Origin: JAGTVG01 sp942491935
GTDB lineage: Bacteria > Bacteroidota > Bacteroidia > Cytophagales > Cyclobacteriaceae
Length of the DNA: 64,000 nt
Assembly: GCA_942491935.1 (NCBI GenBank)
Contig: CALOCZ010000014.1
Span: 1 to 64,000 of the forward strand
Direction of reading: 5' to 3'
Below, piece after piece: positions 17,980 through 27,580 of the stretch. Every line of letters begins with the position of its first letter. Within the stretch, counting starts at the first letter, position 1. The notes under the pieces were generated by a model, which made no database searches, was not told the origin of the DNA, and was given only the letters and a program-made list of their open reading frames with translations. The translations under genes were made by a program, and so were the position numbers.

Positions 17980-19506
17980 TCAGGCCCGCCAGGGTCGTTG
18001 TCGTTTAATATCCGAATTTAAGACGTTCATGGCGATGTTAACATCATCGACGATCTGGAAATCATACATCCCAACGCAGATAAAATCTGCTCCATTCTCA
18101 AAAGCATATTTGAAGCCAACTTCAGGATGTATGGCTCCTGCAGCTAATGTTTTGAATGCAATCCATGGAACATCTATAGATTTCATATACTCAATAGTAT
18201 CTTCCGGATCAGTACACCAGATATTGTCATGCTGGTTCTCCTTGTTTGCAGACCAGTAATTGGTATGATGAAGGGTCTTCATCCAGAAATCAGGTTTTAA
18301 ACCGAATTCCACACAGGCTTTCACAGTTTGAAGTTTATGCCCACCAATGCCGGCAGGCAGCCCATTTGCCTTGATCAATTCTAATGTCTTACCAATTTCC
18401 TCGATTCTACCTTGTTCTACCATGAGGTCTGCTGCACCACCATGAACATAGCACGCACTTGCTCCATTATCTATTGACATCTGGGCACCTTTTATTGTGT
18501 CTTCACCTCCGCAGTCAGAAATGAACTTTATATTTCCAATCTTTCTTTTCCAATAGGTGTTGATGACGCGGCATAAAACAGGATTTGTCAGAAAGGCATT
18601 TATCCCACATTTTTCTGCCATTAAAAAGGTCTCATAGACTTTGTCATCGTGGAAATATGACTTAACCAATTTTGATACGTAAATAAGATCCCTGGCATGT
18701 GCCCATCCTCCAATCAGGTTCCCGCCCAGTATAACGCGGCTGAATTCTTGTCCGGCAATTTTAGTATGTGGTACTTTTGAAGTAAGATCCTGTAAACTTG
18801 TAAAATTGTATGATTTTATAGTGGCACTCGTAATGGCATCGGTGTCCTGAAGGAATTTCTCTTCATAACTGATCCATCCCTTTTTCTTAATGGCAGCAAT
18901 TACAAATCCACCAAAAATGGGTAAGGTAGCCAGATTCTTGACGAGTTCTCTACGACTCAGTTTTACTTCATTATTATCTGAAGTTTCTGTTTCCGATGCC
19001 CCATCTTCCTTTCCCTGTTTATCTTGCTTCATTACAAGACCAATTAGCCTGTCCAAACCGGGGAGACTTTTTGGAGAGATAAACAGAAAAACGCATAGCG
19101 CCATTAGCTCAACCAGGTTTTTATTGACGATCAGGTATTGTCCTTCTGCCGGAACACCAAAATCCATACCCAGGAAAGGAGGATTTGCCACATAATATAA
19201 GGACAGCATTATTATCCCAAATGCAGAAGCATACCTGGTTAAAATTCCGAAGAAAAGAGAAAGTCCTATAAGTATCAACCCCCAGATATTGAGAAAGTCG
19301 ACAATCTCAAGGGCTGTCGGATTGGCGGCAAGATTTTGAAAAAAATCCGCGAATATCCACTTGGATACAGATAGAAAATTATAGGATGTCCAGTTAGGAT
19401 TGAGCAGTTTAGAGACTCCTTCATATAAAAAATGCCATCCTATGACTGTTCTGAGAAGAACCAGGAATATCTCCAGGCCTCTTCTGTTCAATAGCTTAGC
19501 TTCCAT
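17980..19506 (-). CDS. DoxX membrane domain fused to a TIM-barrel domain
   Basis: A continuous frame of about 508 residues from ATG 19506 (MEAKLLNRRGLEIFLVLLR). Residues about 5-160 form a DoxX-like four-helix unit (LRTVIGWHFLYEGVSKL, IWGLILIGLSLFFGILTR, LVELMALCVFLFI). A charged linker follows, then SRRELVKNLATLPIFGGFVIAA (about 193-215), which looks like an internal Tat-type signal or membrane anchor. From about 240 there is a soluble domain with GGNLIGGWAHARDL, EKCGINAF, KFISDCGGED, GLPAGIGGHKL and NGADFICVGMYDFQIVDD, consistent with an aldolase/oxidoreductase-like TIM barrel. DoxX proteins are membrane subunits or partners of redox enzymes, so a membrane-tethered enzyme is inferred. No frameshift is needed. 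Substrate unknown. Confidence 0.65.
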   Translation of the reverse strand: MEAKLLNRRGLEIFLVLLRTVIGWHFLYEGVSKLLNPNWTSYNFLSVSKWIFADFFQNLAANPTALEIVDFLNIWGLILIGLSLFFGILTRYASAFGIIMLSLYYVANPPFLGMDFGVPAEGQYLIVNKNLVELMALCVFLFISPKSLPGLDRLIGLVMKQDKQGKEDGASETETSDNNEVKLSRRELVKNLATLPIFGGFVIAAIKKKGWISYEEKFLQDTDAITSATIKSYNFTSLQDLTSKVPHTKIAGQEFSRVILGGNLIGGWAHARDLIYVSKLVKSYFHDDKVYETFLMAEKCGINAFLTNPVLCRVINTYWKRKIGNIKFISDCGGEDTIKGAQMSIDNGASACYVHGGAADLMVEQGRIEEIGKTLELIKANGLPAGIGGHKLQTVKACVEFGLKPDFWMKTLHHTNYWSANKENQHDNIWCTDPEDTIEYMKSIDVPWIAFKTLAAGAIHPEVGFKYAFENGADFICVGMYDFQIVDDVNIAMNVLNSDIKRQRPWRA

Positions 19507-19963
19507 TTTAAAAAATCGGTTTGAATGATAATACAATCTAATAAATTCGTGATTAGATTCAAACTATCCGGCAAAAAACAGTTGACAGACATTTTTTGTT
19601 TAGGCTAACCTTATTTATCCATAATAATTCGACCTTCAACAATTTCAAACTTTTATTTTGAGAGATGTAAAACATTGAATTTGGGAATCCAATTTATCAT
19701 TTTCAATCCCTACACTCTAAATATTTAATCTACTCTTCAGAATCTGGATCCAGTTTTTAGTCATTTTATTCGCAAAAGGAAAAGAAAAATATTTTAGAAA
19801 ACATAAGTGTCCAAAGTTGTTTTATCGTATCCTGTTATCAATAATTTGATTAGAGGTCAAACTTTAATAGTGTAAGATTAATAGTAGTTTCTTTGTAATG
19901 CGGATTGTAATTATTGCTGATGTGAGTATTATGCTTTATATTTCGAACAAATGGTTTTAAACG
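19507..19963. other. AT-rich divergent spacer
   Basis: Lies between the DoxX fusion gene (minus) and the CNNM gene (plus) and should hold both promoters. I see no open frame, repeat or RNA structure worth naming. Confidence 0.3.
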
Positions 19964-20971
19964 ATGACAGAGATCTTTACCTGGGTAGGCATATTTTTTT
20001 GTCTAACCCAATCAGCTATGTTTAGCGGATTGAATCTAGCATTTTTCAGCATTACACGTTTGCGTCTAGAAATTGAGGCTGAGGCATCTAATTCCAGGGG
20101 CGCTAAAAAAGTACTCAAAATGAGAGAAGATTCGAATTTCTTGTTAACAACAATTCTCTGGGGAAATGTTGGAATTAACGTGCTATTAACACTTCTTTCT
20201 GATTCTGTAATGGCTGGAGTAATCTCATTTCTGTTCTCTACTTTTGTGATCACCCTTTTTGGAGAGATTGCACCTCAGGCATATTTCTCCCGCAACTCTT
20301 TGAAAATGGCATCGTTGCTATCACCTGTCTTACGATTATACCAGTTCATTCTGTATCCTGTAGCAAAGCCCAGTGCTTTGTTGCTGGATACCTGGTTGGG
20401 GAAAGAATCGGTACAATATTTTGCCGAAAAAAACCTCAAATTATTTTTACGTAAACACGTGGAAGGAACTGAAAGTGAGATCGACTTTATTGAAGGGACA
20501 GGAGCTATTAATTTTCTTTCACTCGATGACATCCCGGTTTTGCAGGAGGGAGAGGTAATTAATCCACAGAGTATTATTTCACTACCTGTAAAAAAAAATA
20601 AAATTCTTTTTCCCAAATTCAAAGCCATTCCTGAAGACCCTTTCATTCAACGAGTAAACAGCTCAGGCAAAAAGTGGATTATAATTACCAACGATGAAAA
20701 TATACCTTTTGCTGTTCTGGATGCTGATAACTTCATTCGTTCAGCCTTATTTTGTAAAGAATGTGAAGCAATCGAAGATTTTTGCCATTCACCTCTGATA
20801 ATTACAGATAAAACAACAAATCTAGGTGAGGTTATAAAGGACCTTCGAAGTAAAATAGATGATCATGAAGATGTTCCGATTGAGAAAGATATTGTTCTTT
20901 ATTGGAGCAAGGATGAAAAACGAATTATTACTGGAGCTGATATCTTTGGTAGATTATTAAAAGGCATATAA
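19964..20971 (+). CDS. CNNM/DUF21-domain membrane protein
   Basis: A 335-residue inner-membrane protein with the CNNM transmembrane domain (PF01595): FFCLTQSAMFSGLNLAFFSITRLRLEIEAE, then NFLLTTILWGNVGINVLLTLLSDS and FVITLFGEIAPQAYFSRN with the conserved G-E-x-x-P-Q. The second half (about 185-335) is a CBS-pair-like cytoplasmic region, though weakly conserved (SLDDIPVLQEGEVINP, ending KRIITGADIFGRLL). Family members (CorC/CorB-like) are linked to magnesium and cobalt efflux. It lacks the C-terminal CorC/HlyC domain and is therefore short. It converges with the trp operon's last gene, with about 260 bases between and no clear terminator. Confidence 0.8.
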   Translation: MTEIFTWVGIFFCLTQSAMFSGLNLAFFSITRLRLEIEAEASNSRGAKKVLKMREDSNFLLTTILWGNVGINVLLTLLSDSVMAGVISFLFSTFVITLFGEIAPQAYFSRNSLKMASLLSPVLRLYQFILYPVAKPSALLLDTWLGKESVQYFAEKNLKLFLRKHVEGTESEIDFIEGTGAINFLSLDDIPVLQEGEVINPQSIISLPVKKNKILFPKFKAIPEDPFIQRVNSSGKKWIIITNDENIPFAVLDADNFIRSALFCKECEAIEDFCHSPLIITDKTTNLGEVIKDLRSKIDDHEDVPIEKDIVLYWSKDEKRIITGADIFGRLLKGI

Positions 20972-21231
20972 ACCTCAAACAAAAATTATATTATTGCCAG
21001 GATCTTCTCCTTCAAGTATTAACGCCTGCATTAAAATATAATGCCACAGGGAAAGTATAAATCACATATTATATTAGTGATATTATAATGCCAGGAGGTG
21101 AAATGCACCCTAGAAAACCATACAATTTTCTAATGAAATTTTAGCTTATTTTGCTTGTTTAATCGATTGGCTTTTGATTGTAATTGATGTATTTAAGCGG
21201 AGATTTCAGTTAATTACCAGGACAAGCTAAA

Positions 21232-22242
21232 TTACAGGTTTCTTCTTAGCTCATACGTTTTATCGGCTGCCTTATATAAACCAGCCGCCTCATCATAATC
21301 GAGGGTCTGCTGTCCATCGGAATAAGCTTTTTCCGGCATCTGATGAACTTCCACCATAATACCATCAGCACCGGCCATAATGCTGGCCAGTGACATTGGC
21401 AGGACATGATCCCTGATGCCTATACCATGTGATGGATCTGAAATAACGGGCAGATGCGTTTTCTCCTTAAGAATTGGGATCGCATTAAGATCCAGTGTGT
21501 TCCGGCTTGCTTTTTCATAGGTTCTTATTCCCCTTTCACACAAAATGAGTTTTTCATTTCCGCCGGAGAAAACATATTCTGCTGAATAAAGTAACTCGTC
21601 GATGGTCCCGGATATTCCCCGCTTAATCATGACAGGTTTATCAACTTTTCCCAATTCATCCAGGAGGTTGAAATTCTGGGTATTCCTCGCTCCAACCTGG
21701 TAGATATCGATATAATCATACATTGGTTCTATCTGGGATACCTGCATAACTTCCGTAATGATCTTAATACCTGCCTCCCTGGCGAGTTTATGCCATATTT
21801 TCAGGCCATCAAGTCCCAGACCCCGGAAGGAATAAGGAGAACTGCGCGGTTTATATACCCCACCACGCATGATCTTGATATTATTCTTTTTCAGGTGTTC
21901 AAGTGTGGATTGTATATTTTCTTCGCCTTCTATAGAACAGGGTCCCGCCATGATCGAGAAGTTATTCTCCCCGATAAATATACCATCCCCTAGATCGATC
22001 ATAGTTGGTCCGACCTTCCATTTCCTCGAGACGAGCTTATAATTATCCGAAACAATATGTATATCTGATATCCCTGGCATGAATCCCAGCTCCCGAATGT
22101 CAAAGTTTGATTTCCCGATGCCGATCAGATAGCTTCCAATCTGGGTAGTGACCTCATTGGCACTATATTTTATTGAATGAAGCTTATTTATTATTTCATC
22201 CTTCTGCTCAGGCGTAATGCCATTTTTCAACTGTATGATCAT
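21232..22242 (-). CDS. aroF: 3-deoxy-7-phosphoheptulonate synthase (DAHP synthase, type I-beta)
   Basis: First enzyme of the shikimate pathway: condenses phosphoenolpyruvate with erythrose 4-phosphate. The 336-residue length and the N-terminal ferredoxin-like regulatory domain (about 1-70) are typical of the Thermotoga/Bacillus-like subtype. The barrel shows FSIMAGPCSIEG, MRGGVYKPRSSPYSFRGLG, YDYIDIYQVGARNTQNF, VMIKRGISGTIDE, ILCERGIRTYE, PVISDPSHGIGIRDHV and MVEVHQMPEKAYSDGQQ, which include the metal and substrate ligands Cys, His, Glu and Asp. As the last gene of the trp operon, ten bases after trpA, it supplies chorismate precursor in step with tryptophan need. The frame is intact. Confidence 0.92.
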   Translation of the reverse strand: MIIQLKNGITPEQKDEIINKLHSIKYSANEVTTQIGSYLIGIGKSNFDIRELGFMPGISDIHIVSDNYKLVSRKWKVGPTMIDLGDGIFIGENNFSIMAGPCSIEGEENIQSTLEHLKKNNIKIMRGGVYKPRSSPYSFRGLGLDGLKIWHKLAREAGIKIITEVMQVSQIEPMYDYIDIYQVGARNTQNFNLLDELGKVDKPVMIKRGISGTIDELLYSAEYVFSGGNEKLILCERGIRTYEKASRNTLDLNAIPILKEKTHLPVISDPSHGIGIRDHVLPMSLASIMAGADGIMVEVHQMPEKAYSDGQQTLDYDEAAGLYKAADKTYELRRNL

Positions 22243-22252
22243 AATTTTTACT

Positions 22253-23029
22253 TTATTTTCCTTTTACGCTGCGGACATATTTGATGATGTCCTCTTCAAG
22301 ATTGTCGCTGTTCTTTAAAACATTGATGAAAGCACTTCCAATAATAGCCCCATTTGCATAAGTCGTGGCCTGGGTAAAACTCAGATGATCCGAAATGCCG
22401 AATCCAATCATTAAAGGGGATTTTAAATTCATTCCTCGAACCCTTTTAAAATAATCAATCTGTTCCTGCGAAAGTCCTTTTCTGGCTCCGGTGGTGGATG
22501 CTGAAGATACCATGTAAATGAATGATTTGCTTATGCGATCTATTTCCCTGATACGCTCCTCACTAGTCTGCGGAGTAATCAGAAATATATTTGCCAGCTG
22601 ATGCTTTTCGAAGAGGGATTGATACTCATTCTGATATTCCTGAACCGGAAGATCCGGAATTATCAATCCGCTTACACCCGCTTTCTGACAGGCTGCACAG
22701 AATTTTTCCATGCCATATTGATAGACAGGATTGAGGTAACCCATCAGAATGACGGGGATCCGGATCTTCTCCTTAACTTCTTCGACCTGCTCCAGGATCT
22801 TTTTAAGCGTAATACCATTATCCAGCGCTATTTTATTACTATCCTGGATCGTAGGTCCATCGGCCACAGGGTCGGAAAATGGGATTCCCACCTCTACCAT
22901 ATCGGCGTCTCCTTTTTGCAGGGCGATCATGATCTGCCCGGTAGCATCGAGTTGAGGATATCCAGCTGAAAAATATATGGACAGCAACTTTTCAGAACTA
23001 TCCTCAAATGCATTTATTAACTCATTCAT
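22253..23029 (-). CDS. trpA: Tryptophan synthase alpha chain
   Basis: Cleaves indole-3-glycerol phosphate to indole and glyceraldehyde 3-phosphate and passes indole to TrpB. 258 residues, the usual length. Seen are MVEVGIPFSDPVADGPTIQ with the catalytic Glu (VE) and Asp (PFSDP), VILMGYLNPVYQYG, GLIIPDLPVQE, LITPQTSEERI, YMVSSASTTGARKGLS and PLMIGFGISDH around the phosphate site. The frame is intact. About 80 bases separate it from trpB upstream; aroF follows after ten bases. Confidence 0.95.
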   Translation of the reverse strand: MNELINAFEDSSEKLLSIYFSAGYPQLDATGQIMIALQKGDADMVEVGIPFSDPVADGPTIQDSNKIALDNGITLKKILEQVEEVKEKIRIPVILMGYLNPVYQYGMEKFCAACQKAGVSGLIIPDLPVQEYQNEYQSLFEKHQLANIFLITPQTSEERIREIDRISKSFIYMVSSASTTGARKGLSQEQIDYFKRVRGMNLKSPLMIGFGISDHLSFTQATTYANGAIIGSAFINVLKNSDNLEEDIIKYVRSVKGK

Positions 23030-23107
23030 TTTATTTGTGTATTACTCAGTTTCCAAGAAGGAGGATTTTTTTACTCTGAATCACCTGAGCATTATTCAAT
23101 TGTTCTC

Positions 23108-24304
23108 TTAATATCCACCCCAGTTTATGATAGTCTCCAGGTCTTTATCGCCCCTTCCGGACAAGTTGACCACAACCACTTCATCATTCCTGAATTCCAA
23201 TTTATCCAGGATGGCCAGTGCATGGGCCGATTCTATCGCCGGGATAATACCTTCAAGGCGGCTCAATGTAATGCAGGCCTGCATGGCCTCATCATCCGTT
23301 ACATTGTAAAACAATGCCCGTCCTGATTCATGCAAATGAGCATGTAATGGCCCGATCCCGGGATAATCCAGTCCTGCTGATATGGAATAAGGTTCCACCA
23401 CCTGTCCGTCATCCGTCTGCATCAGCAGGGTTTTACTACCATGCAGGATGCCTGGTTTACCCAGGGCAGTGGTAGCTGCCGAATAGCCACTATCCACACC
23501 TTTACCAGAAGCCTCCACGGTGACCAGTTTAACCCTTTGATCATCAAAATAGTGATAAAAAGCCCCTGCTGCATTACTACCGCCGCCCAGGCAGGCTACG
23601 ATCGTGTCGGGGTAATCCCGTCCTTCAGATTCCATCAACTGCCATTTCATTTCTTCACTGATCACAGACTGAAAGCGGGCTACCATGTCCGGATAAGGAT
23701 GCGGACCAACGACTGACCCTATAATATAATGCGTATCTATCGGATTATTTATCCAATGCCTCATGGCCTCGTTTGTAGCATCCTTCAGGGTTTTATTTCC
23801 ACATTCCGCAGCCCTGACCTCTGCACCCAGAATTTTCATGCGTTCCACATTTGGTCGTTGCCGCTCTATGTCGAGAGAACCCATGTATACGATGCAATTC
23901 ATGTCCATAAGGGCGCATACAGTGGCTGTAGCTACTCCATGCTGTCCGGCACCTGTTTCAGCAATGATCCTGGTTTTCCCCAATCTCCTGGCCAACAGGA
24001 TCTGTCCTATTGTATTGTTGATCTTATGTGCCCCGGTATGACTCAGATCTTCTCTTTTCAGATATATTTTGCAACCTACCCTATCAGATAATCTTTCAGC
24101 CAGATACAATGGAGTCGGCCTTCCCACATAATCTTTTAATAATTTATAGAACTCATCCTGAAAGGATTTATCAGACAGTATCTCAAGGTAATTCTGACGA
24201 AGTTCTTCTACATTGGGGTATAGCATCTCAGGAATATATGATCCACCAAAATGTCCATAAAATCCATTTTGGGCTACATTAAAACCCGTGTTCTGATCTA
24301 TCAT
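23108..24304 (-). CDS. trpB: Tryptophan synthase beta chain
   Basis: PLP enzyme that joins indole and serine to give tryptophan. 398 residues, the normal length for TrpB1. Motifs: FGGSYIPEMLYPN near the start, KREDLSHTGAHKINNT with the PLP-binding Lys in H-K, ETGAGQHGVATATV, CLGGGSNAAGAFYH for the phosphate of PLP, and VNLSGRGDKDL at the end. Starts two bases after the trpF stop, so the two are probably coupled. The frame is intact. Confidence 0.96.
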   Translation of the reverse strand: MIDQNTGFNVAQNGFYGHFGGSYIPEMLYPNVEELRQNYLEILSDKSFQDEFYKLLKDYVGRPTPLYLAERLSDRVGCKIYLKREDLSHTGAHKINNTIGQILLARRLGKTRIIAETGAGQHGVATATVCALMDMNCIVYMGSLDIERQRPNVERMKILGAEVRAAECGNKTLKDATNEAMRHWINNPIDTHYIIGSVVGPHPYPDMVARFQSVISEEMKWQLMESEGRDYPDTIVACLGGGSNAAGAFYHYFDDQRVKLVTVEASGKGVDSGYSAATTALGKPGILHGSKTLLMQTDDGQVVEPYSISAGLDYPGIGPLHAHLHESGRALFYNVTDDEAMQACITLSRLEGIIPAIESAHALAILDKLEFRNDEVVVVNLSGRGDKDLETIINWGGY

Positions 24305-24306
24305 AT

Positions 24307-24939
24307 TTATATTCTGTCAAATTTTTCTCTAAACAATTTAAGCTTTTCAGGATCTTTAAGACCCGGCGAAACTTCTAACATACTGTTTGCATCCAGGGCA
24401 AATAAAAAAGGATTTTCTATTTGAGGAACCAGGTCTATATTTTCAATACCAATACCGCCACCGAGAAAGAAAGGTATTCTGAAAGGATATCTTTCTATTA
24501 TTGCCCAGTCAAATGGAATGCTGTTCCCACCGTAATATTTACCCTTGGTGTCAAACAGGAAGTAATCCACCTGCCCAATATATGGTTCCATTACTTCAAA
24601 CTCAAAACCCTCACCTACTGCAAAAACCTTAACGACCTTGAGACCTGATATTTTATACTCCTTACATTCTGATACAGGTTCATTACCATGAAGCTGCACC
24701 ATATCAAGAGACATTTTTGAGCTTATATGTTTTACTACATCCGGTTTCTCATTGACAAAAACACCTACTTTTTGTATTGAAGGAGGGATATCCGCTTTAC
24801 TCAATTTTACAATATCATTACCTGCATACCTGGGAGATCCTGGATAAAAGATGAATCCTAAATAATCAGGTCTGTATTCTATTACCCGCCTGATGTTATC
24901 AGGTTCTTTCATTCCGCATATTTTTAACTTCAAGTCCAT
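24307..24939 (-). CDS. trpF: Phosphoribosylanthranilate isomerase
   Basis: Performs the Amadori rearrangement in the third step from anthranilate. About 210 residues. The start at ATG 24939 (MDLKLKICGMKEPDNI) is preferred over an upstream TTG at 24948. KICGM carries the catalytic Cys; VGVFVNE, VQLHGNE and the phosphate loop FLGGGIGIEN are in place, as is FALDANSMLEVSPGLKD, where the usual D-x-x-S-G-V-E pattern is varied as DANSMLE. Sits between trpC and trpB in operon order. The frame is intact. Confidence 0.93.
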   Translation of the reverse strand: MDLKLKICGMKEPDNIRRVIEYRPDYLGFIFYPGSPRYAGNDIVKLSKADIPPSIQKVGVFVNEKPDVVKHISSKMSLDMVQLHGNEPVSECKEYKISGLKVVKVFAVGEGFEFEVMEPYIGQVDYFLFDTKGKYYGGNSIPFDWAIIERYPFRIPFFLGGGIGIENIDLVPQIENPFLFALDANSMLEVSPGLKDPEKLKLFREKFDRI

Positions 24940-24975
24940 GAATACCAATCAGGTTTAATGATCCATACGAAGGAA

Positions 24976-25780
24976 TCAGCTACCGGCAATCTTTTCTTTA
25001 AGTCTCGTTATAAATTCAGCACAGCCCTTTTCCGGTCTGCTTTGTTTCATAAAATGCTCCCCGATCAGGAATCCCTGAAAACCATATTTCTTCAGATAAA
25101 TGATGTCTTCCGGATCGTGTATCCCACTTTCTGAGATCTTCACATATTCTGATGGGATTTTTTCTGACAGGGAAACAGAAGTTTCCAGGTCTGTTTTGAA
25201 TGTCTTAAGGTCCCGGTTATTCACTCCAATAATGTCCACTGAATCATGGATATTATTCTGTAACTCTTCCTCATTATGTACTTCCATCAACACTTCGAGA
25301 CCAAGCTGATGGGCTTGCCTGGATAAATGTTGAACCTGATCCGGTTCGAGGGCGGCAGCAATTAAGAGAATGGCATCGGCACCAATAGATTTTGCCTCGA
25401 TCAACTGGTATTCATCAACAATGAATTCTTTCCTGAGAATTGGACAAAAATTAAATTTCCGCGCTAGCTTCAAGGTCATCATTCGAGCCACCAAAATATT
25501 TTTCATCTGTCAGAATTGACAGAGCGGAGGCCCCGGCCTGCATATAACCGATGGAGGTTCTTTCTATAGATACATGTGGATTAATCAAACCCTTTGAAGG
25601 TGATTTTCTTTTAATCTCTGCAATAATGCCACATTTATCCTCTCTGAGCAGGTATTTTTTCAAAGAGACTACCGGCGCTTCATAATGAATACTTTTCTCA
25701 AGCAATTTGACCGGGTAGAGTTCCTTTCTTTGTTCTATTTCTTCCTTTTTATAGGCTATTATTTCCTCAAGTATATTCAT
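24976..25780 (-). CDS. trpC: Indole-3-glycerol phosphate synthase, one frameshift
   Basis: Closes the indole ring in the tryptophan pathway. N-terminal part: MNILEEIIAYKKEEIEQRK, then IIAEIKRKSPSKG with the catalytic Lys and YMQAGASALSILTDEKYFGGS. The frame is lost at NDDL near 25480 and resumes in the next frame as KLARKFNFCPILRKEFIVDEYQ, then DAILLIAAAL, EVHNEEEL, IGVNNRDLKTF, SESGI and GFLIGEHFM. Removing one T of the CTTG at about 25478-25482 gives a continuous protein of about 267 residues, normal for TrpC. All catalytic segments survive, so a base-call error is more likely than decay. Confidence 0.9.
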
Positions 25781-25813
25781 ATTCTTTTTTCTTTACTCTT
25801 TTAAGCAGGCATG

Positions 25814-26814
25814 TTAAGTCTTGTTCACTTCAATAAATTTTTTAAATCTCTTCAATGCTTCTCCAGATTCTAAGGGCTTCGCTTGCCAAACCTACCGCTT
25901 CCTCAACAGATGCAACAAATCCCTGATCCGTATAACGACATCCCTGCATTGGCTATCACCACATCACTCTGGGCTTTGCTTCCCTTTCCCCTCCAGTATG
26001 CCGGAAAATATTTTAGCTGCCTCTTCAACATCCTTCCCACCATACAATTCTGCAGGATCAACATTTTGACAATCCCAGATCTCCGGGATTGAGAATGAAC
26101 TCATTATCTCTTGTGATCATTTTAAAACTGTCTGTTAATGATATTTCATCGTATCCATCCAGGGCATGGACTATGGCAAACTGACTGTCGGTCCTCTGAT
26201 ACAGATAGGCATAAAGTCTGGCAAGCTCAAGGCTGAAAACGCCTACAAGTTGTTTCTTTACAAAAGCCGGATTTACCATCGGGCCAAGCATATTGAAAAA
26301 GGTTTTAATCCCCAGTTCCTGACGTATTGGAGCCACGTTTTTCATAGCCGGATGAAACAGAGGCGCATGAAGGTAACATATTCCGGTAGTTTCAATACTT
26401 TTTTCAAGTGTCAGGATCATTGGTGAACTTTGCCCCGAAATACGAGAGGAAATTAGAAGATCCGCAAACTGAAGATAAGCTGTTGTTTCCATGTTTTGCT
26501 ACCGGCTGCCCGGCTGCAGCTACAAGAAATGAGGACAGGGTTGAAATGTTGAAAGTATCCTTGCCATCTCCCCCTGTACCGCAAAGGTCAATGGGATCAT
26601 AATCAGCCAGGTCAACCGGTATGCATAGTTCGAGCATGGCTTCTCTGAAGCCTTCAAGTTCGTCCACCGTAATGCTCCTCATCAAATATACGGTAAGAAA
26701 AGAAGCCACCTGGCTGTTGTTATAGGCCCCCTGCGCAAGGTTCTTCAATATCTCCTTGGCGTTATCCTTATTCAGGGATTTATATTCGAACAAGTTATTT
26801 AATACTTCCCTCAT
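25814..26814 (-). CDS. trpD: Anthranilate phosphoribosyltransferase, several frameshifts
   Basis: Attaches phosphoribose to anthranilate. The N-terminus is good: IDLCGTGGDGKDTFNIST is the PRPP loop, then AKHGNNSLSS with the conserved K-H-G-N. The frame then slips near 26410-26470 (FAPMYHPAMK-like motif present as LFHPAMKNVAPIRQELGIKTFFNMLGPMVNP), again near 26070 (LGLSKC, properly LSNVDPAELYGGKDVEEAA), near 25985 (GKGSKAQSDVVIANAG), near 25940 and again near 25890, before ending FKKFIEVNKT at 25814. The total of about 333 codons fits TrpD. Five slips in one gene of an otherwise sound operon suggest locally poor sequence, although real inactivation cannot be excluded. Confidence 0.85.
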
Positions 26815-27009
26815 TTATTTATTTGGTGATTTGGTGATTTTGTTAACTCTTGATAATTAGATTTACAGATTTGTCCATTTACTGTAAATTTTGTTCTCAA
26901 TCCAAGACTTTCAATAGAATAGTTCCTGTGTTTTCATAGTGCTTACTCTTCAATATTTCCAAGAATAAATTCCATCATTTCTGTTCTTAATATTATCTTA
27001 ATCAATTTT
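26815..27009. repeat. Quasi-periodic spacer between trpG and trpD
   Basis: A gap of about 195 bases inside a compact operon. Just before the trpD start the minus strand holds the tandem AAATCACC AAATCACC AAAT. The rest is built of short A-rich words such as GGAATTTATT, GGAAATATTG and TTGGATTG at irregular 9-12 base spacing, similar in character to the spacer at 43250-43690. No open frame is supported. Confidence 0.4.
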
Positions 27010-27573
27010 TCAACCATTATTTACCATTAACTTCCCATGTTCTGTCAGGTAGGCTTCCGGATGAAACTGCAAGCCCCTTACGTCATATTTCTTATGCCGC
27101 AGGGCCATTACAACGCCATCATCATCCGTGGCCATAATTTCAAGGTCACCGATCACCGTTTCCGGAACAACTGCCCAGCTATGGTAACGGCATACCTTTA
27201 TCGTTTCAGGCACACCGTTAAACATATAATCGTTAGAGTCCAAAATCCTGGCTTCAGTAGTTACGCCATGAAGTACTATAGGCATATTATAAAGTTCGGC
27301 ATTAAAAACCTCAGCTATACCTTGATGTCCCAGGCATACACCCATAATGCTTTTAGTGGGCGCATATTCTTCGATCAACCTTTCCATGATCCCGGCATCT
27401 TTTGGCACACCTGGTCCCGGAGAAAGGAGGATCTTATCGTATGCCTCGATCTCCTCTAGTTCGATCTTATCATTCCTTACGATGTCCATTTCTTCCCCAA
27501 ATCCCAACTCCCTTATAATATGGACCAGATTATATGTGAAGGAATCATAATTATCAAATACCAGTATCTTCAT
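27010..27573 (-). CDS. trpG: Anthranilate synthase component II (glutamine amidotransferase)
   Basis: Class I glutamine amidotransferase that feeds ammonia to TrpE. 187 residues. LVFDNYDSFTYNL at the start, LSPGPGVPKDAG, the nucleophile Cys in GVCLGHQGIAE, and the His/Glu pair in LQFHPEAYLT complete the triad. RYHSWAV is the expected segment before it. Starts eight bases after trpE. The frame is intact. It could also serve para-aminobenzoate synthesis, as in other bacteria with one shared subunit. Confidence 0.94.
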   Translation of the reverse strand: MKILVFDNYDSFTYNLVHIIRELGFGEEMDIVRNDKIELEEIEAYDKILLSPGPGVPKDAGIMERLIEEYAPTKSIMGVCLGHQGIAEVFNAELYNMPIVLHGVTTEARILDSNDYMFNGVPETIKVCRYHSWAVVPETVIGDLEIMATDDDGVVMALRHKKYDVRGLQFHPEAYLTEHGKLMVNNG

Positions 27574-27580
27574 CTCCTGA

